Source: Parapedobacter pyrenivorans (GTDB lineage: Bacteria; Bacteroidota; Bacteroidia; Sphingobacteriales; Sphingobacteriaceae). Taken from it: a DNA stretch of 64,000 nucleotides. Location: NCBI RefSeq assembly GCF_014636865.1, contig NZ_BMER01000001.1, positions 484,718 to 548,717 of the forward strand, in the 5' to 3' direction. The notes under the pieces are model-generated. The model ran no database searches and was not told where the DNA came from. It saw only the letters and a list, made by a program, of their open reading frames with translations. Positions 9,601 to 20,500 of this stretch are shown here, piece by piece. Every line of letters starts with the position of its first letter. The stretch's first letter is position 1. Made by a program: the position numbers and the translations under genes.

Positions 9601-10182
9601 CTATTGGAAAAGCAGAAATAAAAAGAAAATAATATCGTGTCTATGAAAGTGGGCTTTTAAAATTTTCAAGGCATTGACCAAATGGTATTTGACCGTATGT
9701 TTAGATATATGCAGCCGTTCAGCAATTTCCTCATAAGACAACCCCTCTTGTCGACTCATCGTAAATATCTGATGCTGTTGCTCACTAAGCTTTTTCAGCG
9801 CATCTCGGGTAATACACTCCAACTCATCCGAAAAAATACGCTCTTCTGTCTCGTTAGATACCGCTTCCATATGCTGTAATACCTGTTCCCTGAATCGGGA
9901 AGAAGCCGCAACCCTGCGCCATGCATCCGTCACCGCGCGGCGCGCAATCGTAAAAAGATACGGGGTAATGGGGCGGTCCGGGTCGATCGCCGACCTACTG
10001 AGCCAAAAATTGAGGAATGTAAGCTGTACAATTTCTTCACTTTGGGCCTTATCTTTTAAAAAGTTAAAGGCAAACTGATAAATTTTCCGATGATACCGAT
10101 CAAACAATTCTCGGAACGCGAGCTCATCTCCGTCCAACAGCCGGCGGCAAAAATCGGGTTCTGGAAGGCACTTAACTATCAT
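9601..10182 (-). CDS. ECF-type RNA polymerase sigma factor
   Basis: 193 residues, ATG at 10182. Region 2 is recognisable in FRELFDRYHRKIYQFAFNFL, then SEEIVQLTFLNFW and ITPYLFTIARRAVTDAWRR. Region 4 is the helix-turn-helix LSEQQHQIFTMSRQEGLSYEEIAERLHISKHTVKYHL. This is the Bacteroidota sigma group that partners with FecR and controls susCD loci. Likely target: the promoter of the susC at 7851, and perhaps itself. A -7-like element (TACATTTG on the minus strand, 10275-10268) lies about 90 bases upstream without a well-spaced -33 partner. Confidence 0.94.
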   Translation of the reverse strand: MIVKCLPEPDFCRRLLDGDELAFRELFDRYHRKIYQFAFNFLKDKAQSEEIVQLTFLNFWLSRSAIDPDRPITPYLFTIARRAVTDAWRRVAASSRFREQVLQHMEAVSNETEERIFSDELECITRDALKKLSEQQHQIFTMSRQEGLSYEEIAERLHISKHTVKYHLVNALKILKAHFHRHDIIFFLFLLFQ

Positions 10183-10378
10183 TGCAAATCAATTGGTTAG
10201 CCTACTTCCATTCGTTCCTGCTGCTGCGTGACCTATCGTTTACCAGCAGAAATAAAATTCGGCACAACAAATGTAACAATTAATTACAAAATACTGTCCG
10301 ACACGATTTCGCCTATGTAAGAAAGCTCCGGTTGTTTCAAAAAATTACCTACATTGGTCTCGACAAATTATATGAATT

Positions 10379-10957
10379 ATGGAAAAGATTTTAGACCTCC
10401 TCAACGGCAGCCTTGGTAAGGAAGTTGTCGAAGGAATTACACGAAATACCGAGGCATCGGAGGAACAAACCAAGGCAGTGGTTTCAAATGCACTCCCTGC
10501 ACTACTGGGGGCTTTGCAAAACAATGCAAGTAACAGCGATGGAGCACAGGGAATCTTGAACGCTATCGGAAGCAAACACGATGGGGGCATTCTGGACAAC
10601 CTATCGGGCTTTTTGGGAAGCAATGACACATCAGATGGCAATGGCATACTTGGCCATATGCTAGGCGACAAGCGCGACGCTGTAGAACATGCGATTAGTG
10701 GCAAAACCGGTGTATCCTCCGGCACGGTATCCAAGATATTGGCCATGCTCGCACCGGTGGTGATGGGATACTTGGGTAAACAGAGCCGCAATGGTCAGGT
10801 GAATGACGGCAATGGATTGAACGATTTGTTGGGTGGTATGCTTGGTGGACAATCGGGTGGAAATATACTGGGTGGACTACTGGATCAAAATGGCGATGGA
10901 AAGCTAGGTGTCGACGATGTCGGTGGGCTACTGGGTGGCTTTTTTGGGAAAAAATAG
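10379..10957 (+). CDS. DUF937 domain protein with EF-hand-like loop
   Basis: 192 residues, ATG at 10379, no signal peptide. It matches the DUF937 family (YidB-like): a helical N-terminal part (LLNGSLGKEVVEGI, then SNALPALLGAL) and a central APVVMGYLGK segment. The C-terminal third is dominated by LLGG/MLGG glycine repeats and ends in a loop with the spacing of a calcium-binding EF-hand (Asp169, Asn171, Asp173, Lys175, Asp179-180). The function of DUF937 proteins is not established. It is transcribed divergently from the sigma factor with a 196 base gap and followed by the GroES-like gene 87 bases downstream. Confidence 0.85.
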   Translation: MEKILDLLNGSLGKEVVEGITRNTEASEEQTKAVVSNALPALLGALQNNASNSDGAQGILNAIGSKHDGGILDNLSGFLGSNDTSDGNGILGHMLGDKRDAVEHAISGKTGVSSGTVSKILAMLAPVVMGYLGKQSRNGQVNDGNGLNDLLGGMLGGQSGGNILGGLLDQNGDGKLGVDDVGGLLGGFFGKK

Positions 10958-11044
10958 CACATCCATCCGGCCAGCCAATGCCATAATGTCATTTTTTTGG
11001 TTTCTGCATAGCTTTTGCTAGTGCTTGATAAAGCGACTTGTAGC

Positions 11045-11425
11045 ATGACCACGCAAATCACACAGGACATTAAACTGAAAAAACTGATTGTAGTTGGCGA
11101 CCGTATACTGATCAAACCGACCACTCCCAGCGAGCGGACGGCCAGTGGTCTTTATCTTCCTCCCGGTGTGCAGGAAAAGGAAAAAGTACAATGGGGATAT
11201 GTGATGAAAACCGGCCCCGGTTATGCGTTACCCGTTCCTACGGAAGAGGACGATGCTTGGAAGCCACAGGACGAAAAGGTAAAATATATCCCTTTACAAG
11301 CCAAGGAAGGGGATCTAGCCATTTTCCATGTCGGAGCTTCCACGGAAATCCTATATCAAGGTGAAAAGTATTTCATTGCCCCGCAAAGCGCCATCTTGAT
11401 GCTTGAGCGCGAAGAAGAACTTTAA
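11045..11425 (+). CDS. GroES-like co-chaperonin (Cpn10 family), enlarged
   Basis: 126 residues from the ATG at 11045; a TTG at 11015 in the same frame is less likely. VGDRILIKPTTPSERTASGLYLPPG matches the N-terminal strand and the mobile loop region of Cpn10, and GDLAIFHVGASTEILYQGEKYFIAPQSAILM matches the C-terminal half. A normal GroES has about 95 residues. The extra residues lie mainly in the middle, an acidic proline-rich stretch around 70-92. No groEL is adjacent, so this is probably a paralogue and not the main GroES. It could assist a different folding client or have lost chaperonin binding. Confidence 0.85.
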   Translation: MTTQITQDIKLKKLIVVGDRILIKPTTPSERTASGLYLPPGVQEKEKVQWGYVMKTGPGYALPVPTEEDDAWKPQDEKVKYIPLQAKEGDLAIFHVGASTEILYQGEKYFIAPQSAILMLEREEEL

Positions 11426-11438
11426 TTGCACAGGTTAT

Positions 11439-12560
11439 TCACGAACCCATTCCCAGATAGGTCATCAGTTCTGTCGCCGCGGCCCTACCGGCCCGATTCG
11501 CTCCGATGGTAGATGCCGAAGGACCATAGCCGACCAAATGAACGCGGGGCTGTTTGGCCACCATGGTAGCTAATCTTCCTGCCATGATAATACCGCCATT
11601 CTCCTCCCGTAGCATTAACGGAGCTAAATGATCAAGCGAGCTGCGGAAACCGGTACACCAAAGGATGACATCAGCGAGTTGCTCCCGCCCGTCCGACCAG
11701 CGTACACCCTGGGCGGTGATTTCACTAAACATGGGCAGTCGGTTCAACACGCCGCGGGCACGCATCGATTCGATGGCAGGCGTAACCGGAAGACCGGTAA
11801 CCGATACCACAGAACGGGGCGGCAGCCCTTTGCGCACACGGTCTTCTACGATCGCTACGGCGGCCCGTCCAGCCCCTTCATCAAAGGATCCTTCCCGGAA
11901 TTCAGGTGGGCGTCGAGTCACCCATGTTGTCGTCGTCACCTGTGATATTTCATCCAGCAATTGGATGGCGGATATCCCGGCCCCAACGATAACCACATGT
12001 CTGCCACTGAATGCTTTAGCCGATTGATAGTCTTTCGTATGCAGCTGAAGGCCTTTGAAGTGCCCTTGTCCCGGATACTCGGGGATATAAGGAGTTTCCC
12101 ATGTACCCGTCGCATTGATGATTCCCTGTGCAGAAAAGTACCCCCCGTCCGTTTCCACGCGCAACCGGCCGTTGCGCTCACAAACCACCTTCACCCCGAC
12201 AGGTCTGTATACGATAAGTCCGAATTTTTTCTCATACGCTTCAAAATAGTGCGGCACAGCGATATTCGCTCGCACTTCCGGAGCATTTCCATCCAGGGTA
12301 TCCGCAAAAGACAGTCCAGGCAGGTCATGGATTCGGTTTACGGTACTGAGGGTAAGCGAGGACCAGCGGTGTTGCCACGCCCCACCGGGTTGCGGCGACT
12401 GGTCCAAGATCACAAAATCACGCCCCTGTGTCAATCCGCTTTTTTTGAGGTAATATGCAGCGGAAAGACCTGCTTGGCCAGCGCCAATCACTACGATACC
12501 GGTTTTATATTGCACCCTGGCTAAAGGCCCGGGATGCATCGCATTCATAGCTGTGCTCAT
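11439..12560 (-). CDS. Flavin-containing monooxygenase-type FAD/NAD(P) oxidoreductase
   Basis: 373 residues, ATG at 12560. FAD Rossmann motif GAGQAG at 26-31, a PQPGGAWQHRW segment at about 56-66 typical of the FMO/CzcO/YUCCA group, and a second nucleotide-binding motif GAGISA at 193-198. ATG motif NATGTW at about 149-154. Predicted to be cytosolic, using NADPH and oxygen to oxidise a small substrate. It lies 77 bases downstream of the GH106 rhamnosidase on the same strand and may be the last gene of the rhamnoside locus, where it could act on an aglycone; that is inference. It could equally be an unrelated detoxification enzyme. Confidence 0.85.
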   Translation of the reverse strand: MSTAMNAMHPGPLARVQYKTGIVVIGAGQAGLSAAYYLKKSGLTQGRDFVILDQSPQPGGAWQHRWSSLTLSTVNRIHDLPGLSFADTLDGNAPEVRANIAVPHYFEAYEKKFGLIVYRPVGVKVVCERNGRLRVETDGGYFSAQGIINATGTWETPYIPEYPGQGHFKGLQLHTKDYQSAKAFSGRHVVIVGAGISAIQLLDEISQVTTTTWVTRRPPEFREGSFDEGAGRAAVAIVEDRVRKGLPPRSVVSVTGLPVTPAIESMRARGVLNRLPMFSEITAQGVRWSDGREQLADVILWCTGFRSSLDHLAPLMLREENGGIIMAGRLATMVAKQPRVHLVGYGPSASTIGANRAGRAAATELMTYLGMGS

Positions 12561-12637
12561 ACACCTCGATGGTAAACGCCTGCAATATACCTATTCCGTT
12601 TCTAAAGCCGGTAATCACCAGCCCCATCAATCAATTG

Positions 12638-15600
12638 CTACTGCTGGTATACCTCCAATGCCACCGGTCCCATCAGTCCGGCGGGATGCAGTGGGCTATC
12701 GGCAGTATAAGGGTTAACGATCGTCCAACTACTGCGGTATTTCGGATTCAATCGTTGATCGCCGATTAATCGGTTCACCCAGGTGTTCGTTACTTTTACT
12801 TCGAGTACCGGCTGTCCGGCTCCAAAAAAATCAGTGATATCAAGTCGATAAGGCGGCGTCCATAGCCCCCCAACTTCCTGCCCGTCTAGGCTTACTTTAG
12901 CTATGGCTACGAGATTACCCAAATTTAGGTATACGCGCTGATCGTCCTGAATATTCAATTTTGGCAGCTGCTTGGTATACGTTGCACTTCCGGCAAAATA
13001 GTTGACAGCTGTATCGGTATGATGCGACCAATCCACTAGGCTATCCAGCTGCAGGACAAAGATAGTCGAGTCTGGTCTAGTAAAGGCAACCTGCCAAGGC
13101 CCCGACACGGCTAGCACACGATCCGGTCTTGGAAAATTTTCGCCGGCCTCTGGTAATGAATGCGTGGTCGCGTTACGGAAAATGACAAATGCACTTTCAT
13201 AACCATCCAACTCCAATGGTACGGCTGTACCATACCCATCGTCATCAAATTCAGGCAGATCACGCAAGGAACCGTGCACGGCATCCCAAAGTTCAGGTTG
13301 TTTGCCAGTGACGCGGAATGTAGGGGTAACCCGGACTTTTTTGTCACTTTGGTTGGAGATGAAGTAAATATCCCCCCCGGGTAATGTGCGATGTATGAAG
13401 GTTATCGGGGCCGATTCATCCAATCGGACATCCGGCATCACCCCTGCCCGATCGAGCGCTTCCTGCATCGTCATGCCATCCAGCACCAACCCTTCGCCAT
13501 ACCGCTTTTCCTTAAGCTGTTCGCCATCTACACCAGCCCACAGTTTATCAGCCAATGTGCGTACCGCCTCATCTGCCTTGCCGTAATCGGCCAAACTCGG
13601 CGATCGAATCGGTTTTGGCCCCAGTATGATTCCACCTTCCTTCACCAATTGTTCGATCTTCTGCAATACCGCCGGTCGCATCGTCTCCAATTGTGGCAAC
13701 ACCAGTACCTTATACGATAGCCCATCAGGTAATGTGAAACGTCTGTCTTTCATCGATAGCCGTTCCAGGATTACTTCCGCGTTGATGTAGTCAAAGGAAT
13801 ACCCTTTCGGTAGGGCGGGGTCTTGTATACCCGTCATCTTCGGCGCATCTTCTCCGATGAAGTAGGCGACATCGGCTACATAACGTCCCTGCTGAAGCAG
13901 GTAATTGCAACGTTTAAGGTAATCAATAAAACCATCCATGTCGTAAAACCAGGTATTGAACCGATTGAACTCGTTACCGAACCAGGCATTCACACCGGGG
14001 CGTTTATTTTCATACGGCTGATGGATGTATACGTGAAGCAGCGTATTATTGATGCCTTCTGCAAAGAAACGGTCGCCTCGTTGCTTGAACATTGCCGGGT
14101 AGCGGCCAAACGTATTGCCTGCCGCCGTGAACGACTCCGCGGACACCCTATTTTTACCATAGATATGTGCCGCGGAAGATGCGGCCCGGTTTTCGATATC
14201 TCCAAGTTCGCCCTCGCTCCAGAATTCACCCCCCACCTCATCCGACTGTCCGCCGTACTGCAAAAACTCGCCGGGGAAACCCCAGTGGCCATAGTTCTCC
14301 AGCCAGATGGTCAGTCCGTGTTTGTGACTAATGTCGCGCAATCCGCCCACGTATTCGTATGCCACCTTATCGGCTACGAAGCGCCGCACATCCCACAGGA
14401 AGCGGTCGGACTGATCTTGGCTACCCACTACATGACCGTACAACGTGGGGATATATGGCGTAGGGTCGTAACCGAATGCCTGTTTAAATTTATCTTCAAA
14501 GCCGTCCGTCCAATTCTGTCCACCGGTCTCATAACTATCCTGTACGGCTACCTTGAATGTCGTACGGTCTTCAGCGGGTATGCGACGTAGGATGTCGCCC
14601 AAGAAAGCATCGAAATGCTGGATGACATGCTCATGGTTCAGCTTATCGACTTCGAGCCCCCTACCTTCGGGACTTGCAGGCCCATTGGTTACCCCTGTGG
14701 GCAACATCCCCGTTTGAATGATGATCCAATCGCCTTCGGGAATATCCCACGTTAATTCGCCATTATCCGCCAACTGTGCGGTAAGGTCCATCACTTCCGA
14801 CGGGGATACGGCATATGTGTGATCGTCGGCCTCCACCTGAGGGGCCCATTGGTAGTCGTGCCAGTAAGGCAACGGCGTAGGATGCATGCGTGCCAAAGAC
14901 TTCTCTTTAAAGCGCTCGACACGGGGTGTTGTGCCTAACTCGATTTCTGCGATACCCGCATCGCCGGCCACCTCATCGACCACCAGCCGAAAAGTATCGC
15001 TTTCCACCGCCTCAAACGAGACGACTACCGGTGCGAACTGCTCAAATCCCACGTTCAATGCGTTATTGGTCCGGTCCAGCCGGAACGACTTAACAGGCTG
15101 GAACACGCCCTTGTGCATCGCTTCCAACGACACATTAAATCCCATGTTACGGGATGAAGGGTAAATCGCAAGACTTCTTGCCGTAAAAGCACTAGCTGTG
15201 GATAGGGTAAAGGTCGATACCGCTTTTGCTGGCAGGCGCACTTCACTATGTCGATTTCCATCCATCAAGTTGCCCAAAGGCTGTCCGCTTACCGTCGATT
15301 CCACTTTCGGATTCAGGTCGACCAAATCCACGCCATAGTCTTTAGGTGCTTTGAATGCCAAAACCTTCAGTCGTTGAAAATCCCCTTCAGGGCTGGGCAA
15401 AACACCCTTAAATTGGGATGGCCCGGCAACCATCGTATCAGCCGCTGCCAAATAACGCATGGCTTGGCTGGGCTTTACCCATGGCCCACCGGACTGGCTC
15501 CAGCCTGGGCTATTGAACAGACCGATTTCGATATCCAGCTTTGCCGCAGTCTTCATAGCAGTGTGCAGAATATCCCACCATTCATCACTAAAGATTTTCA

Positions 15601-15874
15601 CTTTGCCATAAGGAATATCATCCAAGCCTATATTGCCTATGAACGCCCGGTTGATACCGACTTTCTTCATCGCATGTAAATCGTTGATAACACCTTGTTT
15701 GGAGAGGTGATCGGATATCCAATACCAGTATACGCTGGTTTGTATGGAATCCGGGGCTTGAACGAACACGTCCGTGATGGTTTCCCAGTCGGCCTTTTTG
15801 TCCTGGCGGTCGGCACAGGCGATTGCCGTCGTTAACGCGGCAATACAGATCAGCAGTGAATAATTTACATTCAT
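12638..15874 (-). CDS. GH106-family glycoside hydrolase, probable alpha-L-rhamnosidase
   Basis: 1078 residues from the ATG at 15874; the upstream in-frame TTG at 15889 is not needed. Lipoprotein signal with AIAC (Cys20), so surface or periplasmic. The opening (QTSVYWYWISDHLSKQGVINDLHAMKKVGI) is the usual GH106 start, and the core shows VSAESFTA, then LHVYIHQPYENKRPG and NRFNTWFYD, all family hallmarks. The C-terminus has a galactose-binding-like beta-sandwich (VYLNLGNLVAIAKVSLDG, then WTPPYRLDITDFF). It should release terminal L-rhamnose from a glycan or glycoside. It follows susD by 79 bases in the same transcription unit as a GH78 enzyme, and the cell encodes a rhamnose operon at 50-57 kb. 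Confidence 0.92.
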   Translation of the reverse strand: MNVNYSLLICIAALTTAIACADRQDKKADWETITDVFVQAPDSIQTSVYWYWISDHLSKQGVINDLHAMKKVGINRAFIGNIGLDDIPYGKVKIFSDEWWDILHTAMKTAAKLDIEIGLFNSPGWSQSGGPWVKPSQAMRYLAAADTMVAGPSQFKGVLPSPEGDFQRLKVLAFKAPKDYGVDLVDLNPKVESTVSGQPLGNLMDGNRHSEVRLPAKAVSTFTLSTASAFTARSLAIYPSSRNMGFNVSLEAMHKGVFQPVKSFRLDRTNNALNVGFEQFAPVVVSFEAVESDTFRLVVDEVAGDAGIAEIELGTTPRVERFKEKSLARMHPTPLPYWHDYQWAPQVEADDHTYAVSPSEVMDLTAQLADNGELTWDIPEGDWIIIQTGMLPTGVTNGPASPEGRGLEVDKLNHEHVIQHFDAFLGDILRRIPAEDRTTFKVAVQDSYETGGQNWTDGFEDKFKQAFGYDPTPYIPTLYGHVVGSQDQSDRFLWDVRRFVADKVAYEYVGGLRDISHKHGLTIWLENYGHWGFPGEFLQYGGQSDEVGGEFWSEGELGDIENRAASSAAHIYGKNRVSAESFTAAGNTFGRYPAMFKQRGDRFFAEGINNTLLHVYIHQPYENKRPGVNAWFGNEFNRFNTWFYDMDGFIDYLKRCNYLLQQGRYVADVAYFIGEDAPKMTGIQDPALPKGYSFDYINAEVILERLSMKDRRFTLPDGLSYKVLVLPQLETMRPAVLQKIEQLVKEGGIILGPKPIRSPSLADYGKADEAVRTLADKLWAGVDGEQLKEKRYGEGLVLDGMTMQEALDRAGVMPDVRLDESAPITFIHRTLPGGDIYFISNQSDKKVRVTPTFRVTGKQPELWDAVHGSLRDLPEFDDDGYGTAVPLELDGYESAFVIFRNATTHSLPEAGENFPRPDRVLAVSGPWQVAFTRPDSTIFVLQLDSLVDWSHHTDTAVNYFAGSATYTKQLPKLNIQDDQRVYLNLGNLVAIAKVSLDGQEVGGLWTPPYRLDITDFFGAGQPVLEVKVTNTWVNRLIGDQRLNPKYRSSWTIVNPYTADSPLHPAGLMGPVALEVYQQ

Positions 15875-15953
15875 TTCTCGGATGAACAATGGTTACGTAG
15901 GCAAAGTAAACAAACCTTGTGTATTCTTTCGTCCCGTACTCTCCTGCTATAGG

Positions 15954-17504
15954 CTATTCATACCCCGGATTTTGCGTCAGATTGTTGTTAATCTGCATTT
16001 CACGGAATGGGATAGCGTAGATGTACTTATTTTCGTTGATATCAAACGTATTGGGAAGCAGCCATCCGTAAAGCGCCTTCAGGCGCTCGCCTTTTGCCTG
16101 GATCGTTTCGATTGCCATTCCGTTGCGGATCAGGTCCATCCACCGGTGGTTTTCAAACGCCAGCTCGTGCCGCATTTCGTCAGCCACATCCTGCGCCGTA
16201 ACGGTAGTGAGCGCGGCCAAATTTGCCCGCCTTCGTACCGCATTGATATAGGGCAATGCCTCATCGTTGCGCCCTTGCGTCACTAAGCTTTCGGCTAACA
16301 ACAACAAAGCCCCCGCATACCGGAAAACCGGCCAGTTGTTATCGGTATTAAACTCAACCTGAAAGGGTGGATGCAGGTATTTCTTGATGAAATACTGGTA
16401 GCCTACACCTGTTGAGGGTGTAAAACCCACGGGGCTTTTTACCGTCGTGATGGTCATCACATTATTGTCGTCTACCGCACCCTCTGCTACTGCAATGGAT
16501 GCTGGTAATCGCAAATCGCCCGATTCATAGGAGTCTACCATTTCTTGCGTGGGTACGTTCCAACCGCCGCTGGCCAGACCACCGCGGGCATTGGTACCAT
16601 TTACGCCGAGAATGAAGTCCGGATTGGTGGCCTTGGGGATAAATCGCCAGATGAAATCGCTATGCTGCCCTTCGTTACCCTGCTTGTATTGCACTTCGAA
16701 TATGGACTCCTTATTGTTTTTATGTACCGGATCAAACACATCGGCATAATTGTCCATTAATCCATAATTCATTTCGGTAATATCCAAAAGTTCTGCGGTT
16801 GCCTTTTCGGTTTCTTTTGTAGGTTTAGCCAAATATGCATACGCCAACAGCATTTTTGCCGCACCTTTTGTTGCTTTACCCGACTGCGGGAATGTGGCCG
16901 CGACAGGCAACAGTGGAATGGCGGCATTCAAGTCCGCGACGATCTGGTCGTATACTTCGGCAACGGTAGACCGTGGTATAAATGCTTCGTCCGTTGTTAC
17001 GATTTCCTTCAGTTGGAGTGGTACCCCACCGAAATGTTGTACCAGATCGTAGTAATAAAATGCGCGCAGGAATAGCGCTTCGCCAGAGATTCGATTCTTT
17101 TCTTCAGCTGTTAATGATGCGTTTTCCAATCGGCTCAATATCGTATTGACCTTGGAAATACCCTGGTAAGCGTTGCCGTAGCGGTTGCCCGGTGAATTGG
17201 GCGATTGGCTGGTGGTGTTGTTATCCCTGAATTCCGGATACGCTTCGGCGCTGACAAATGAACCCCTATCGGCCGCATACCGTGTAAAGAAGGTGTTATC
17301 TGATCGCATTTCGTCCATATAGATACCCATGAAGGCGATTCCCCTCAGGTTGGTGTAAGCGGCCGCTGTTGCTTGGTCGAACTGATCTGCAGTTTGATAG
17401 AATGAAGCGGAGCTCAGTGACGTGGGCGGAACAAGGTCAAGAAAATCGTTCGAGCAGGACGTAAGCGCCAGTATCGAAACGGTGAGATATGCTATTCTTT
17501 TCAT
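15954..17504 (-). CDS. SusD/RagB-family outer-membrane lipoprotein (locus 2)
   Basis: 516 residues from the ATG at 17504 (MKRIAYL). The longer reading frame to 17597 overlaps the end of susC and lacks a plausible signal. The lipobox LTSC puts the lipid on Cys17. SusD hallmarks: ISGEALFLRAFYYYDLVQHFGGVPL near 150-175 and ELAFENHRWMDLIRNGMA in the C-terminal part. It is the surface glycan-binding partner of the SusC 31 bases upstream, and lies between it and the GH106 rhamnosidase, so the bound ligand is probably a rhamnose-containing glycan or glycoside. Confidence 0.95.
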   Translation of the reverse strand: MKRIAYLTVSILALTSCSNDFLDLVPPTSLSSASFYQTADQFDQATAAAYTNLRGIAFMGIYMDEMRSDNTFFTRYAADRGSFVSAEAYPEFRDNNTTSQSPNSPGNRYGNAYQGISKVNTILSRLENASLTAEEKNRISGEALFLRAFYYYDLVQHFGGVPLQLKEIVTTDEAFIPRSTVAEVYDQIVADLNAAIPLLPVAATFPQSGKATKGAAKMLLAYAYLAKPTKETEKATAELLDITEMNYGLMDNYADVFDPVHKNNKESIFEVQYKQGNEGQHSDFIWRFIPKATNPDFILGVNGTNARGGLASGGWNVPTQEMVDSYESGDLRLPASIAVAEGAVDDNNVMTITTVKSPVGFTPSTGVGYQYFIKKYLHPPFQVEFNTDNNWPVFRYAGALLLLAESLVTQGRNDEALPYINAVRRRANLAALTTVTAQDVADEMRHELAFENHRWMDLIRNGMAIETIQAKGERLKALYGWLLPNTFDINENKYIYAIPFREMQINNNLTQNPGYE

Positions 17505-17535
17505 GATGATTCTTTTTATTGATGTAACTGCCTTT

Positions 17536-20500
17536 CTAAAAACCCAGACGTATACCCGCAGAAAATATTCGTGGAACGGGATAGCCCGTAAAATCACGTC
17601 CTTGGTTCAACCCGTTCAATCCATTGATCCCCGCTTCCGGGTTAAGTCCGGGGTAATTGGTGAGTATGAAGGCATTCTGGGCGCTTAGGTAAGCACGTAT
17701 GGACTTAAAATAGGTAATAGCCGGCGAATTGAACGTATAGCCCAACGTGATGTTTTTTGCCGCGATGTACGAACCATCAAACACCTGCCTCGTCGTGAAA
17801 TTGCGAAAATCTTCGGTAGTGCCGCTACGTGTACGGGGGTAGATGCCATCACCTGGGTTTTCCGGTGAACGCCAACGGCCTGCTACACCTTTCCTGACAT
17901 TGAAAACGCCATCGAGATTTTCGGTGGATTGGAAAGCATTGTCCGAGATATCGTTGCCCACCGTTCCAGCAAGTACGATACTTAGATCAAAGTTTTTGTA
18001 GGAAAATGTGTTAACCAAGCCATAGGCAAATGTAGGGTTAGGATTTCCAATAAATGTTCGGTCGTGGCTGTCTATGATACCATCCGGAATACCGTCCGGA
18101 CCGCTGATATCTTCGAAACGGGCCGTGCCCACCATGGATGTAGCGCTGTGTGGTTGGGTTTCGAATTCCTCCTGGGTCATATACACCCCGGTATTGATAT
18201 ATCCATAAAACATCCCGATAGGCTGTCCCACAGCCGTGCGATTGTCGTCCCAATACAGGTTATAGCCCCCTATCGGTGCATCGTTCGTTCCCAGTTTCTT
18301 AACCACATTTCGATCAAACGAAATGTTGAAATCAGTCGTCCATTGGAAGTCGCCCACGAAGTTTCTGGACCCCACGGTAAACTCGTGCCCCCAGAAGTCA
18401 AAGCGGCCTATATTGGAAGTGATACTCGAAAATCCAGACTGTATGGGAATATCGATGCCATACAGCAGGCCATCGGTTTTCTTCCAATAGTAATCATAGG
18501 TAAAGAACAACCGGTTGTTGAACAGTTCCACATCCAGCCCGATGTCATAGCCTTCAGTACTTTCCCAGGTGAGAAAGCTGTTGCCGATGCCGTTCAATGA
18601 TTTGCCCGGCGTTACCTGATTGTTAAACACGTAATCATTACTGTTTACCGCGGCTAGGTACGTATAGTTGCCGATGTTGTTATTGCCGACCTTACCATAG
18701 CTCACCCGAAGCTTCAACAGGTCGATCGCTTGGATATCCTGCATAAACGATTCTTCGGACACTACCCAGCCGAGCGATGCCGATGGAAAACTACCGAACC
18801 GGGTATTTTGACCGAATTTGGAGGAGCCGTCACTGCGGAATGCGAATGAGGCAATGTACTTTCCTTTGTAATTATAATTCAACCGCCCCAGGTAGGACAG
18901 CAGTGACCAATCATCGGCACCGACGTTGCCGATGCGGGTGATGGCCGCACTGATCCATGGAATGTCATCGTCAGCAAACTCGCGGCCGTCTATATTGCTG
19001 TTTTCGGAAGAAAACTTCTGGACGGTGTAACCTCCAAGCAGTTCGAAATGATGGTTGTCGTTGATTGATTTTTGGTAAGTTAACGTGTTTTCACTTAGCC
19101 ACGTCAGAAAATTACTGGTACCATAGGAACCGGTAGCCATTTGCGGGGGAGCGCTCCCCAACCCACCTTGCGAGGTGGACGGATTAAATGCCCGTGTAAC
19201 GGTATTATCTGTATTCACATTGAAGCTGGTTTTTGCCTTTAAACCGTCCAACAGTTCGTACTCGATATAGGCATTTGCCAAGAAACGGTTTGCCCGGGCC
19301 TTACGGATACGCTCCGTAACGACACGGTACCAGTTTGGATTTGGAAACATGCCTGGCTGGGAAAACGCAACAGGGTACGTGCCGTCTTCATTTCTGTAGG
19401 ACAGGCTAGGGTCCATCAGATACGCTAATTGAATGATATTCCGCCCATTATCTAGGCCGGACACACCGTTATTGTAGCCGTTGGAAAATTCCAGGTTGAG
19501 TCCAAGTGTAAGGCGATCGGTGGCATTATAAATGTTGTTGGTCCGTGCAGTAATCCGGCGGTCGGAAGTATTCAAGATTACCCCTTCTTGCTTATTGAGG
19601 TTCAGGTTAAATACCGACTTCAGCTTCGGAGTTCCCGCACTGTAGGAAATGTTATAGTTTTGATTCACGGCTTCACGCAGCAATACGTCGAACCAATCGG
19701 TACCATAATTTCCAGCGTAGCGGCTTGGATCGGCATAAACTTCCGGCACACCGCCGGTATACCCCTCATATCGGGCAGCGTCTTCGTAGTACTCCTTTTT
19801 AAACTGTGCGAACTCCTCCGCATTCATAAGGTCCGGCCGTCCTCGTTGAGGCACCTGCTGCAACCCCATATTGGCGGAAAGTTCGAGGTATTGCTGACCA
19901 TCTTTGGCTTGTTTAGTAGTAATCAACACCACGCCGTTGGCCGCACGTGATCCGTAAAGTGCTGCCGCAGATGCATCCTTCAATACGCTGATGGATTCAA
20001 TCTCATCCGGGCTAAGCGTTTGGAGACCACTGGCGGAAGGGAATCCGTCAATGACAATGAGCGGTTGGTTGCCCGCGCCGATGGATGCTGCTCCCCTGAT
20101 GCGGAAGGACATCTCCGAACCCGGCGTACCGGAATTATGGTTAACCTGAACGCCGGCCATCCTTCCCTGCAACTTCTGCCCGATATTGGCTACCGGCATG
20201 TCCCTGAGTTTTGTGGCATCGACCTGCGCGACGGCCCCGGTGAGTTCCCTTTTCTTCTGGGTACCGTAGCTGACCACAAAGACTTCCTCCAGCACTTCCG
20301 AGGTGGGCGAAAGGTGAACCTGTAAGGTATTGCCCGTTAGGGGCACGGATTTACGCAGGTAACCAACCGAGGTGAAGACCAAGGTATCGCCCTGCGGCGC
20401 ATCGATGGTAAAGCGCCCTTCTCCGTCGGTCTGTGCGCTGGTTGATGTGCCCTGTAAGGTCACGGTTACACCACTGATGGGGGTTTTGGTAACCGAATCG

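Noticed and set aside
11961-12524. 187-codon plus-strand ORF
   Set aside because: It is antisense to the flavin monooxygenase, including its FAD motif.
13823-14590. 255-codon plus-strand ORF
   Set aside because: It lies wholly opposite the GH106 rhamnosidase, whose family motifs are clear; its product has no recognisable motif and it has no promoter or neighbour on that strand.
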